Assembly (NCBI GenBank): GCA_022865445.1 | Contig: JALHSX010000025.1 | Coordinates: 1 to 13,873, forward strand | Length of the DNA: 13,873 nucleotides | From: Thermoplasmata archaeon | Lineage (GTDB): Archaea > Thermoplasmatota > Thermoplasmata > UBA10834 | Direction of reading: 5' to 3' | Part shown: positions 1-5,720 of the stretch, piece after piece | How positions within the stretch are numbered: position 1 is the first letter of the stretch | Layout of the letters: each line of letters opens with the position of its first letter | Notes under the pieces: model-generated | Databases searched by the model: none | What the model was told of the DNA's origin: nothing | Seen by the model: the letters and a program-made list of their open reading frames with translations, nothing else | Program-made: the position numbers and the translations under genes

Positions 1-186
1 CGCTTCCGAGAAGGATATCTTCTCAGGGATGCCTGGGCCGATCGGGCCGAGTGTGCCAACTAGTATTGCTACGAAGGCCGTGAGGACCAGCAGCGCTCCC
101 AGTGCGCATATGATGAGGAGGCGCTTGCTCCTCACGTCGGTGGGACTATGCCCTTCCTCCTTGGGCTTCTCAGTTCCAATCAGCAC
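1..186 (-). CDS. FecCD/BtuC-type ABC transporter permease, N-terminal fragment
   Basis: Reading from a GTG at 186-184 to the window edge gives 62 residues without a stop. They comprise a short polar cytoplasmic head, then one strongly hydrophobic helix (about residues 23-44, LLIICALGALLVLTAFVAIL) followed by a Gly/Pro-rich stretch. This is how FecCD-family permeases for ferric siderophores, haem or cobalamin usually begin. The GTG lies 21 nt after the stop of the substrate-binding protein gene and has a GGTGG-like Shine-Dalgarno just ahead, so the two form an operon. The family call rests partly on that neighbour, because the diagnostic part of the permease lies outside the window. The true start could also be the in-frame GTG further in (residue 18). 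Confidence 0.7.
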   Translation of the reverse strand, partial: MLIGTEKPKEEGHSPTDVRSKRLLIICALGALLVLTAFVAILVGTLGPIGPGIPEKISFSEA

Positions 187-207
187 GACCACCCTTTTTG
201 GCAGACT

Positions 208-1143
208 TCACGTGAACAATTCCGGGTGGATGATCTCTGCCAGCTGTTCCAGTCCGTCGACGACCCGCGGTCCGTACCGGCTCACGAGGTTGTCGTCGAT
301 GGAGTATATCTTGTCGTGAGAGACGGCGAACGTGATGCTCCAACCGGATCTATCCGCGAAGTCCGATGCCGTCGTTGTCGTCATCGGACCTACAGTGTAG
401 ACGATGATCTGAGGGTTCTGCGCGATGATGAACTCCGGCGTCAGCTCAGGATACTCGTTGCTCGCGTTGGACGCGATGTTGGCGCCTCCAGCCAGCCGAA
501 TCATGTCGTTTCCGAATGATCCAGGTCCGTAGGTCCAAAGGGGATAGTACTCGATGTATGTCCTGACCTTCTCAACCCCCGCAGCAAGAGTCTTGTTCGT
601 CACCGCGTTGATCCTCGCCTGTAGGCCGGCAACCAGTGACTCGGCCTCGAGCGAGTGCCCAGTCAAGCTTCCGGCGAGTCTGAGGTCTTTGATGACGTCT
701 TCCATGGTCCTCGTTGCGAAGATGAAGTATGGAACTCCCTGCGCCTCCAGCTGGTCCAGCTGTGCCCTCGGCACAAGGTCGCTGCTGACGATGAGGTCAG
801 GCTTGAGGCTCATGATCACCTCCATGTTCAGCGTGTAAGAGCCGATCTGCGGCAGACTCTTTGCCTCCGCGGGGTAGTCGCTGTAGTTGTCGACTCCCAC
901 GACCTGGGAGCCTGCACCGACTGCGAACAGTATCTCCGTAGGCGAGGGAGCCACAGAGACTATCCTCTGCGGAACCCCGTGCAGCTCCACGGTCCTGCCA
1001 TAGTCGTCGACTATGCTCAGGGTGACTTTCTTCTGGGTTCCGCCAAGAACATATCCTGCGGAGAAACCTATCACGGACGACGCCACGACAGCGATTACCA
1101 TCCAGACCTTCCAATCGAACGCACTTCCACTTTTCGATGCCAT
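208..1143 (-). CDS. ABC transporter substrate-binding protein, iron/cobalamin (BtuF/FepB) type
   Basis: A 311-residue extracytoplasmic binding protein of the class that captures ferric complexes, haem or vitamin B12 and passes them to a BtuC-type permease. Residues 13-35 form one hydrophobic segment with no lipobox cysteine, so the protein is probably held at the membrane by an uncleaved signal anchor. The mature part starts with the family's typical phrases: DDYGRTVEL, then PQRIVSVAPSPTEILFAVGA, VVGVDNYSDYP and LKPDLIVSS. The C-terminal lobe has EYYPLWTYGPGSFGNDMIRLAGG and ends in a normal length. I prefer ATG 1143 to the GTG at 1152, because GAGGAG sits about 8 nt before the ATG but abuts the GTG. 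The permease gene follows directly. The ligand cannot be decided from sequence; cobalamin, haem and siderophore all remain possible. Confidence 0.88.
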   Translation of the reverse strand: MASKSGSAFDWKVWMVIAVVASSVIGFSAGYVLGGTQKKVTLSIVDDYGRTVELHGVPQRIVSVAPSPTEILFAVGAGSQVVGVDNYSDYPAEAKSLPQIGSYTLNMEVIMSLKPDLIVSSDLVPRAQLDQLEAQGVPYFIFATRTMEDVIKDLRLAGSLTGHSLEAESLVAGLQARINAVTNKTLAAGVEKVRTYIEYYPLWTYGPGSFGNDMIRLAGGANIASNASNEYPELTPEFIIAQNPQIIVYTVGPMTTTTASDFADRSGWSITFAVSHDKIYSIDDNLVSRYGPRVVDGLEQLAEIIHPELFT

Positions 1144-1220
1144 TGTGCTCACTCCTCTTACGTCCGCCCATAGGCGCGCGCGACGCCGTGGGATGACGCG
1201 TATGCTCTAAAGCACACTTG

Positions 1221-1239
1221 AAATACTGAAAGTGTATTT
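1221..1239. promoter_or_regulatory. Inverted repeat upstream of the binding-protein gene, possible operator
   Basis: AAATAC and GTATTT flank a 7-nt spacer (TGAAAGT), about 80-100 nt upstream of the transporter gene start, in an AT-rich island within otherwise GC-rich DNA. The position suits a regulator site such as a metal-responsive repressor, but no regulator is identified. The rest of 1144-1348 shows no gene. Confidence 0.3.
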
Positions 1240-1348
1240 GATTGTTTGCATAAGAAGTGCCAAGGACAAGCTCCGCTCGGCACCATGAGATTGAAAGAAT
1301 GAAAGGGCGTTGAAGGGGTTTGATCGAATGCACAGCCTTCTGCTGAGA

Positions 1349-2692
1349 TCAGGCGGACTTCGTCCCTTCCTCGAGGCTGGCTTCCAGTATGTCCATTGCC
1401 TCCTCGAGGATGTCGTCGGGCATGATGATCGACGGGTGCAGCCTTATGACGTTGTCATAGGTGCCACAGGTCAGGAGGATCAAGCCCTTCTTCATCGCAG
1501 CGACCTTCGCCGCCTTCGTCTCCTTCGCTGCCGGGGTCTTGGATTTCGGATCGCTGACAAGCTCGATAGCCATCATCGCGCCCATCCCTCTGATGTCGCC
1601 GATGATCGGGAACCGAGACTGCATCTCCTTCAAGCGCTTCGTGATGTACGCGTTGATCCTGGGGACGTTCTTCATACCCTTCTCGATCACGCCGAACTGG
1701 GCGAGAGCTGCAGCGCATGCCACGGGGTTGCCTCCGAAGGTGCCGCCCAGGCCTCCGACTTGCGGAGCGTCCATTATCTCGATCCTTCCAGTAGTCGCGG
1801 ACACGGGGAAGCCGCCCCCGATGCCCTTGCCAGAAACGAGTATGTCCGGCTCGACGCCCGGCCAGTGCTGCACCGCCCACATCTTTCCGGTTCTGCCAGC
1901 GCCGGTCTGGATCTCGTCGTCGACATAGACCGCGCCGTGCTTCTTGCATATCTTGGTGATCTTCGCGTAGAACTCCTTGGGAGGTACGATGAAACCGCCC
2001 TCTCCTGCGACCGGTTCACCGATCAGGCACGCGACCTTGCCCTGGAACTGGGGGCTCGACCATGTCTGGTCGATCTTGTCTGCGCACGCCACGCCGCAAG
2101 ATGGATAGTCCATCTTGAACGGGCATCTGTAGCAGTAGGCGAATTCGACCTTGTAGGTTTCTGGCAGAGGGCCGAAACCTGCCTTGTATGGCATCTCCTT
2201 GGAGGTGAGAGCCATGGCCATCATCGTCCTGCCGTGGAACGCGTGAACGAACGAGAACGCAGCTTGTTTCTTCGTGTAGTGTCTCGATATCTTCACCGAG
2301 TTCTCAACAGCCTCGGCGCCAGAGTTGTACAGGACCGACTTCACCAGTCCGGGATGTGGTGCGATGGTAGCCAGCTTCTCTGCCAATCTAACGTAGCCCT
2401 CGTAAGGCGTAACCTGGAAGCATGTGTGGAGGAACTTGTCCGCTTGTTTCTTCACCGCGGCGACAACCTCCTTTGGCCTGTGCCCTACGTTCGTGACGCC
2501 GATCCCGCAGCCTATGTCGATGAATGTGTTCCCATCGACGTCCCAGAGCAGGGAGCCCTCGGCCTTCTCGATATAGACGGGTGCGCTGATGCCCATCGCC
2601 TTCGACAGATACTTGTCTCTCAGCTTGCCGAGTTCCACGGATTTCGGTCCTGGGACATCGGCAGTCTTTATTGAAGCCTTTTTCGCAGCCAT
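1349..2692 (-). CDS. Class III PLP-dependent aminotransferase (GABA/ornithine aminotransferase-like)
   Basis: A cytosolic fold-type I PLP enzyme of 447 residues, the normal length for omega-aminotransferases. It transfers an amino group from a substrate such as 4-aminobutyrate, ornithine or lysine to a 2-oxo acid; some archaeal relatives are amino-acid racemases. Visible family marks are NSGAEAVENSVK (phosphate-binding region), the FHGRT motif, DDEIQTGAGRTG (Asp about 259 contacts the pyridine nitrogen) and SGKGIGGG with the Schiff-base lysine at about 289. Four cysteines at about 187, 190, 199 and 203 (C-x2-C-x8-C-x3-C) sit between the HGRT and GEP motifs. The ATG at 2692 is chosen because GAGGT lies about 8 nt ahead; the GTG eight codons upstream has no such site. 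A paralogue lies 108 nt upstream on the same strand. The substrate is not determinable here. Confidence 0.9.
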   Translation of the reverse strand: MAAKKASIKTADVPGPKSVELGKLRDKYLSKAMGISAPVYIEKAEGSLLWDVDGNTFIDIGCGIGVTNVGHRPKEVVAAVKKQADKFLHTCFQVTPYEGYVRLAEKLATIAPHPGLVKSVLYNSGAEAVENSVKISRHYTKKQAAFSFVHAFHGRTMMAMALTSKEMPYKAGFGPLPETYKVEFAYCYRCPFKMDYPSCGVACADKIDQTWSSPQFQGKVACLIGEPVAGEGGFIVPPKEFYAKITKICKKHGAVYVDDEIQTGAGRTGKMWAVQHWPGVEPDILVSGKGIGGGFPVSATTGRIEIMDAPQVGGLGGTFGGNPVACAAALAQFGVIEKGMKNVPRINAYITKRLKEMQSRFPIIGDIRGMGAMMAIELVSDPKSKTPAAKETKAAKVAAMKKGLILLTCGTYDNVIRLHPSIIMPDDILEEAMDILEASLEEGTKSA

Positions 2693-2738
2693 GTTGATAC
2701 CTCGAAGTTCGTGCAACTAAAGACGCTTTCGTTCGTGG

Positions 2739-2760
2739 ATAGTTGAAACTATAGATAGTC
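2739..2760. promoter_or_regulatory. Palindrome and TATA-like region ahead of the first aminotransferase gene
   Basis: ATAGTT-GA-AACTAT (2739-2752) is a perfect palindrome with a 2-nt centre, followed by another GATAGT copy at 2754-2759. On the minus strand the same bases contain CTATAG, a weak TATA candidate about 50-60 nt before the aminotransferase ATG. That overlap suggests an operator on a promoter. If so, the two aminotransferase genes can be transcribed separately. Confidence 0.35.
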
Positions 2761-2800
2761 TTTTCGAAATCACTTCAAAGGGGTCTTCCTGTGAAAAGGC

Positions 2801-4177
2801 CTATCTGGCCATGACTTTCTTGAGGCCGGTTTCGAATATCGACAGCCCAGCGTCGAGAAGCTCTTCAGTGATCACCAAGGCGGGCATGATTCGTGCGACA
2901 TTGCCCGAGCGGCCGCCTTTCCACGCGACAAGCCCGTTAGAGAAGCATTCCTTCTGCAACCTGACCAACAGGTCGGGATCAGGCGCCTTGGATCCTCCAC
3001 GCTTTATCAACTCAATCCCGACGTAAAGCCCTCGTCCTCTTACGTCCCCAATCACATCCAACCGTGACATCATCTCTCTGCAGCGTTTCAGTGTCCGCTG
3101 TCCGAGATGACGGGAGCGTTCCGCGAGGTCGTGCTTTTCCATGAACCCTATGCCCGCAAAACCAGCAGCACATGACAGAGCATTGCCCCTGAATGTGCCG
3201 ACATGGGCTCCCGGACCCCATGTATCCAGCTCCTTCTTGAAAACGATACCAGAAATTGGGAGACCGCTGCCCATGGACTTCGAAACGGTCATGATGTCGG
3301 GGGTTACCTTCTCGTGTTCCATAGCGAACATGTCGCCTGTTCTACAGAACCCGGTCTGTATCTCGTCTGCAACCATTATGAGGCCGTTATTGTCGCAGAT
3401 CCGCCTGATCTCCTTCAGGTATCCAGGAGGCGGAGGGACGATCCCTCCTTCGCCTTGGATGGGCTCTATCAGGAGCGCACCAGGAGCGGCAAAACCAGTG
3501 TCTGAATCCCGAACAAGGTGCTCAAGATAGTGAGCGCAGGAGAGAGAGCAATCAGGATGCTTCAACCCGAACGGGCATCTGTAGCAGTAAGGATACGGGG
3601 CGAAATAGACCTCGGGCACGCCGGGCAAGTAGTTCGCCTTGGCCGATCTTTTCGCAGTCAAAGAGAGCGAGATGCCCGAGACACCATGCCACCCGCCCTC
3701 GAATGATATGACGCCCGGTTTCTTCGTGTTGAACTTCGCGAGCTTGACCGCAGCCTCCACCGCGTCCGCACCTGTCGGACCGCACATAAGAACCTTCGAG
3801 TTGTTCTTGAGGCCTCCTGGGGCGAGCCCGACCAGCTTCTTGGACAGTGCCACGCGAGGTTCGGAAGGAAAGTCCAGACCGTGGGTGATCTTATCTGCCT
3901 GCCTTCTCACGGCCTCAACGACGCTGGGATTCGAATGGCCGACATTGAGTGCACCCACTCCCCCGCTGAAATCGATGAAGATGTTTCCGTCGAGGTCTTC
4001 GACTGTGGCGCCCAGCCCGCGCGAAATGGCCAGCGGAACCTGGCCTGGGTACACGAGGGCATTGGAGTCATACTTCCTCTGCTCCTCGAGCATGGCCGTA
4101 GATTTCGGGCCTGGAATGGCCTTCGTGACTTTCAAAACACCTTGCAGGTTGTATTTGTAGAAAGCGTCCTTAGACAA
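2801..4177 (-). CDS. Second class III PLP-dependent aminotransferase (GABA/diaminobutyrate aminotransferase-like)
   Basis: A 458-residue paralogue of the gene at 1349-2692. It shows PGPKS near the N-terminus, the phosphate-binding CGPTGADAVEAA, the GGWHG motif, IEPIQGEGG, DEIQTGFCRTG (Asp about 271) and SKSMGSGLP with the Schiff-base lysine at about 300. The GPTGADAVEAA wording recalls diaminobutyrate aminotransferases more than GABA enzymes, but the substrate is unproven. Cysteines at about 198, 201, 210 and 214 repeat the C-x2-C-x8-C-x3-C spacing of its paralogue exactly. The open frame extends upstream to 4351, into the PAC2 gene. I instead choose TTG at 4177, because AGGTGA (4185-4190) lies 7 nt ahead, the homology to the paralogue begins just after it, and a TATA box sits at 4233-4241. 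Confidence 0.88.
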   Translation of the reverse strand: MSKDAFYKYNLQGVLKVTKAIPGPKSTAMLEEQRKYDSNALVYPGQVPLAISRGLGATVEDLDGNIFIDFSGGVGALNVGHSNPSVVEAVRRQADKITHGLDFPSEPRVALSKKLVGLAPGGLKNNSKVLMCGPTGADAVEAAVKLAKFNTKKPGVISFEGGWHGVSGISLSLTAKRSAKANYLPGVPEVYFAPYPYCYRCPFGLKHPDCSLSCAHYLEHLVRDSDTGFAAPGALLIEPIQGEGGIVPPPPGYLKEIRRICDNNGLIMVADEIQTGFCRTGDMFAMEHEKVTPDIMTVSKSMGSGLPISGIVFKKELDTWGPGAHVGTFRGNALSCAAGFAGIGFMEKHDLAERSRHLGQRTLKRCREMMSRLDVIGDVRGRGLYVGIELIKRGGSKAPDPDLLVRLQKECFSNGLVAWKGGRSGNVARIMPALVITEELLDAGLSIFETGLKKVMAR

Positions 4178-4232
4178 CTGCGTGTCACCTTGGACCCGAA
4201 TGACGGACAATCGATAATAGCATTTTGCGAGA

Positions 4233-4241
4233 CTTTTATCC
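4233..4241 (-). promoter_or_regulatory. TATA box for the second aminotransferase gene
   Basis: On the minus strand this reads GGATAAAAG, a good archaeal TATA element. Transcription would start near 4210, giving a leader of about 30 nt that carries the AGGTGA Shine-Dalgarno and the TTG start at 4177. Confidence 0.5.
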
Positions 4242-4251
4242 AAAACCGCCT

Positions 4252-5019
4252 TCAGCCGTAGGGAATCTCGACATCCGATGGTCTGCTCTTCTTCTGGGCG
4301 TCGCGATGGATCACCTTGAGCTGCGCCTCCAGCCGCTCGGCCTCCTTGCACAGAGGTTCGACATTCAGATTCATGTGGAGGATCATCTGGTCGATGGTAG
4401 CAAGGATGAGGGCCGCTGCCCTGGCGTCGGCTGTATCTGGCTTCGCCTCGGCAAGCAGCGTGATGACATTGAATCCCCGCCTCTTTCCCTCGTTCAGCAG
4501 GACGCCCGCGGTTCCGGAGATCACGCCTTCGACGAACGGCTCGGCGTCCGCATCGAGCAGCATCTTCTGCGCCTCCTCCGTGCTCCCGATGCCATAGACC
4601 GCGATCTCGCCCTTGTCATCGATCTCGACACCCTCTTCCCGTTCCACGACCAATCCGCCGGCAGATATTATGAGCCTGCACTTCTGCGCCTGGGCGTAGT
4701 CCATGATGGCCGAGCCGATATTCCTCAGCAGGTTGGCGGATGGCTGCAGCTCCGTGGAGAATACGACGATCTGCGGCTCGCCCGGTTTCAGCGCGGGCCT
4801 TGCGTAAACCCTTGCTGGTCCCAGAGGCTCGCCGTTCCTGATGAGCGAGAGGGTGGGAAAAGAATCGGAGTCCATAACGGCTATGTACTCCAGCTTCAGA
4901 AGAGCTATCAGATAGTTCGCAACGATCGAGCTCACGAGACCGACGCTTGGAAAGCCGTCGATCACGACGGCGTTCCTGAGATCCATCCTCTTAAGCTCGA
5001 CTATCTCGACAATTCCCAT
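4252..5019 (-). CDS. PAC2-family protein (archaeal proteasome assembly chaperone homologue)
   Basis: A 255-residue soluble protein of the PAC2/PbaB superfamily, whose members help assemble the 20S proteasome or bind ATP-independently to related complexes in archaea. The N-terminal half shows the family pattern: AVVIDGFPSVGLVSSIVANYLI, then the acidic DSDSFPT and the RNGEP/ARVYAR segment, and later LIISAGG and GVLLNEGKRRG. The last 50 residues (NLNVEPLCKEAERLEAQLKV onward) look like a charged helix, possibly a coiled coil. I use ATG 5019 rather than the GTG at 5040, since a TATA box centred near 5047 lies 28 nt upstream, which fits a leaderless transcript starting at the ATG. No proteasome genes are in the window, so its partner is inferred from the family. 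Confidence 0.87.
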   Translation of the reverse strand: MGIVEIVELKRMDLRNAVVIDGFPSVGLVSSIVANYLIALLKLEYIAVMDSDSFPTLSLIRNGEPLGPARVYARPALKPGEPQIVVFSTELQPSANLLRNIGSAIMDYAQAQKCRLIISAGGLVVEREEGVEIDDKGEIAVYGIGSTEEAQKMLLDADAEPFVEGVISGTAGVLLNEGKRRGFNVITLLAEAKPDTADARAAALILATIDQMILHMNLNVEPLCKEAERLEAQLKVIHRDAQKKSRPSDVEIPYG

Positions 5020-5043
5020 TTCATAACCATGATGATACACGTA

Positions 5044-5051
5044 GAATATAG
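5044..5051 (-). promoter_or_regulatory. TATA box for the PAC2 gene
   Basis: CTATATTC on the minus strand, centred about 28 nt upstream of the ATG at 5019. This spacing places the transcription start at or next to the start codon and supports the shorter gene model. Confidence 0.5.
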
Positions 5052-5106
5052 AACTTGACCGTTGCCCGCTTTATGAACGTGCAGCCGACCAAGGCCATCA
5101 GCCAAG

Positions 5107-5115
5107 GTTTAATAG
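5107..5115 (+). promoter_or_regulatory. TATA box for tRNA-Arg
   Basis: GTTTAATAG lies about 35 nt upstream of the tRNA-Arg 5' end. Transcription would start near 5135 and leave a short 5' leader for RNase P. It is divergent from the PAC2 promoter, and the 5052-5145 interval holds nothing else I can identify. Confidence 0.45.
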
Positions 5116-5184
5116 AATAGTGCTTCATCTAGACAGCGGCCAGATGGGCCGGTGGCTTAGCCAGGATATAGCACTGGCCTTCTA

Positions 5185-5205
5185 AGCTCGCACAGAGCGG
5201 AAGAA
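5185..5205 (+). other. tRNA-Arg intron 1, canonical position 37/38
   Basis: The exon-intron junction folds as a textbook bulge-helix-bulge. The outer helix is the anticodon stem. The 4-bp central helix is CTTC (5179-5182) with GAAG (5200-5203). The 3-nt bulges are TAA on the 5' side and AAA on the 3' side, each cut between its second and third base. The intron itself closes with GCTC/GAGC around a GCACA loop, with one unpaired G. Confidence 0.9.
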
Positions 5206-5227
5206 AGCCAGTGGTCTCGGGTTCGAA

Positions 5228-5249
5228 AGGCGCCGAAAGCGCCCGAAAC
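5228..5249 (+). other. tRNA-Arg intron 2, non-canonical position 59/60 in the T loop
   Basis: The T stem TCGGG/CCCGA serves as outer helix. TTCG (5222-5225) pairs with CGAA (5244-5247) as the 4-bp central helix. The bulges are AAA (5226-5228) and ACT (5248-5250), and GGCGC (5229-5233) pairs with GCGCC (5239-5243) around a CGAAA loop. Cutting each bulge between bases two and three removes 22 nt and restores a standard TTCGAAT T loop. Every element of the strict bulge-helix-bulge motif is present. Confidence 0.9.
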
Positions 5250-5281
5250 TCCCGACCGGCCCGCTAGCCCCGCCAAAAGGC

Positions 5282-5290
5282 ATATAAAAA
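5282..5290 (+). promoter_or_regulatory. TATA box for rpl41e (and perhaps tRNA-Trp)
   Basis: ATATAAAAA, preceded by a purine-rich stretch (AAAAGG) that could serve as a BRE. It lies 18 nt past the tRNA-Arg 3' end and about 44 nt before the rpl41e ATG. Transcription would start near 5310, leaving a leader of about 20 nt. Confidence 0.65.
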
Positions 5291-5329
5291 GGAACGATGT
5301 ACGGCTGAAGGCGCAAGGGAGTCTGACGC

Positions 5330-5437
5330 ATGAAACGGAGCTCACGAGCATGGAAGAAACGCGGAAAACAGCGCTGGAAGTGGCGCAAGAAGAAGATGAG
5401 AAGGCGGAAGAGAGCGCAGAAGATGCGTAAGAAGTAG
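5330..5437 (+). CDS. rpl41e: Ribosomal protein L41e (eL41), 35 residues
   Basis: ATG to TAG encodes 35 residues, of which about 20 are Lys or Arg. The core WRKKKMRRRKRAQKMRKK matches the eL41 pattern of Trp, a basic run, and a closing K-M-R. eL41 is a single-helix protein of the large subunit at the inter-subunit interface. A short N-terminal extension (MKRSSRAWKKRGKQRWK) precedes the core and contains no alternative in-frame Met. A GGGAG Shine-Dalgarno-like site lies about 8 nt upstream and a strong TATA box about 44 nt upstream. The gene sits between tRNA-Arg and tRNA-Trp, 22 nt before the latter, so rpl41e and tRNA-Trp are probably one transcript. Its small size makes it easy to miss in automatic annotation. 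Confidence 0.87.
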   Translation: MKRSSRAWKKRGKQRWKWRKKKMRRRKRAQKMRKK

Positions 5438-5497
5438 GCTCCCCTAACGCAATCCATTTGGGGGTATGGGGTAACCTGGTATCCTAACGGGCTCCAG

Positions 5498-5599
5498 TTA
5501 TGGGAATGATTTCCTTTGGGTTGGCTGACCAGTGATGACTAACTGGAACGATGACCCATGTCCGCTAGAACGCGCGGAGTCGCTCTCCGCGTGGAGGAA
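5498..5599 (+). ncRNA. tRNA-Trp intron: box C/D 2'-O-methylation guide RNA
   Basis: The stem ATGGG (5500-5504)/CCCAT (5555-5559) encloses four boxes: C-like ATGATTT (5506-5512), D' CTGA (5525-5528), C' GTGATGA (5532-5538) and D-like ATGA (5551-5554). Both guide spacers are exactly 12 nt, the archaeal norm. The D guide TAACTGGA (5540-5547) pairs with T33 through intron base 5500. Its fifth base before the D box (G5546) faces C34, so the N+5 rule predicts Cm34. The D' guide places its fifth base (G5520) against C39 within a 6-bp duplex containing one G-U pair. This matches the Haloferax tRNA-Trp intron, which directs methylation of positions 34 and 39. A second hairpin (5573-5591) lies before the 3' splice site. 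The C and D boxes depart from consensus. Confidence 0.88.
5573..5591 (+). other. GC-rich hairpin at the 3' end of the tRNA-Trp intron
   Basis: CGCGGAG (5573-5579) pairs perfectly with CTCCGCG (5585-5591) around TCGCT. It lies outside the box C/D module and 1 nt before the GGAG strand of the splice-site helix. It may stack on the bulge-helix-bulge and help present the 3' splice site. Confidence 0.6.
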
Positions 5600-5720
5600 A
5601 CCCGTTGATGGGGGTTCAAATCCCTCTGCCCCCACTCTAACCGTTGCACCCTCGACTGAGTGTCCGCTCTCAATTGGCCGAGGATAGATTCTTCCCAAGG
5701 CCGACTCTTTCGGGACTCGT

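Larger units (their letters stand above)
5146..5263 (+). tRNA. tRNA-Arg (anticodon TCT) with two introns
   Basis: The mature cloverleaf folds completely once two introns are removed. The acceptor stem GGGCCGG (5146-5152) pairs perfectly with CCGGCCC (5256-5262), and the discriminator base is G5263. The D arm spans 5155-5172. The anticodon stem CTGGC (5174-5178) pairs with GCCAG (5207-5211), with loop CTTCTA-A and anticodon TCT at 5181-5183. The variable loop is 5 nt. The T stem TCGGG (5217-5221) pairs with CCCGA (5251-5255), and the spliced T loop is TTCGAAT. CCA is not encoded. Introns lie at 37/38 (21 nt) and 59/60 (22 nt). Without removing the second one the T loop would be 29 nt, which is why standard scanners could miss or misjudge this gene. 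It reads AGA codons, with AGG by wobble or a second tRNA. Confidence 0.93.
5460..5634 (+). tRNA. tRNA-Trp (anticodon CCA) with a 102-nt intron
   Basis: The acceptor stem GGGGGTA (5460-5466) pairs with TGCCCCC (5627-5633), with discriminator A5634. The D loop carries G18G19 (5478-5479). The anticodon stem ACGGG (5487-5491) pairs with CCCGT (5601-5605), with C32 T33, anticodon CCA (5494-5496), G37 and A38 (5600). The T stem GGGGG (5610-5614) pairs with CCCTC through one G-T pair, with T loop TTCAAAT. CCA is not encoded. The intron interrupts after position 37, as in other euryarchaeal tRNA-Trp genes. Around the splice sites, CTCC (5492-5495) can pair with GGAG (5593-5596), but the 3' bulge would be 4 nt, so the bulge-helix-bulge is slightly relaxed. 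It may be transcribed with rpl41e. Confidence 0.95.

Noticed and set aside
1144..1348. Cobalamin riboswitch ahead of the binding-protein gene
   Set aside because: I find no B12-box-like sequence or extended conserved fold, and the region is short and AT-rich.
1310..2674. Long open frame (454 codons) on the plus strand opposite the aminotransferase gene
   Set aside because: It is antisense to a gene with clear PLP-enzyme motifs, has no recognisable domain, and arises from the GC-rich third-position bias of the real gene.
4178..4351. N-terminal extension of the second aminotransferase up to 4351
   Set aside because: It would overlap the end of the PAC2 gene by 100 nt, lies partly upstream of the TATA box at 4233-4241, and has no family similarity.
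5146..5263. tRNA-Arg as a pseudogene with a broken T arm
   Set aside because: The extra 22 nt form a complete bulge-helix-bulge motif and their removal restores a standard TTCGAAT T loop, with all stems paired.
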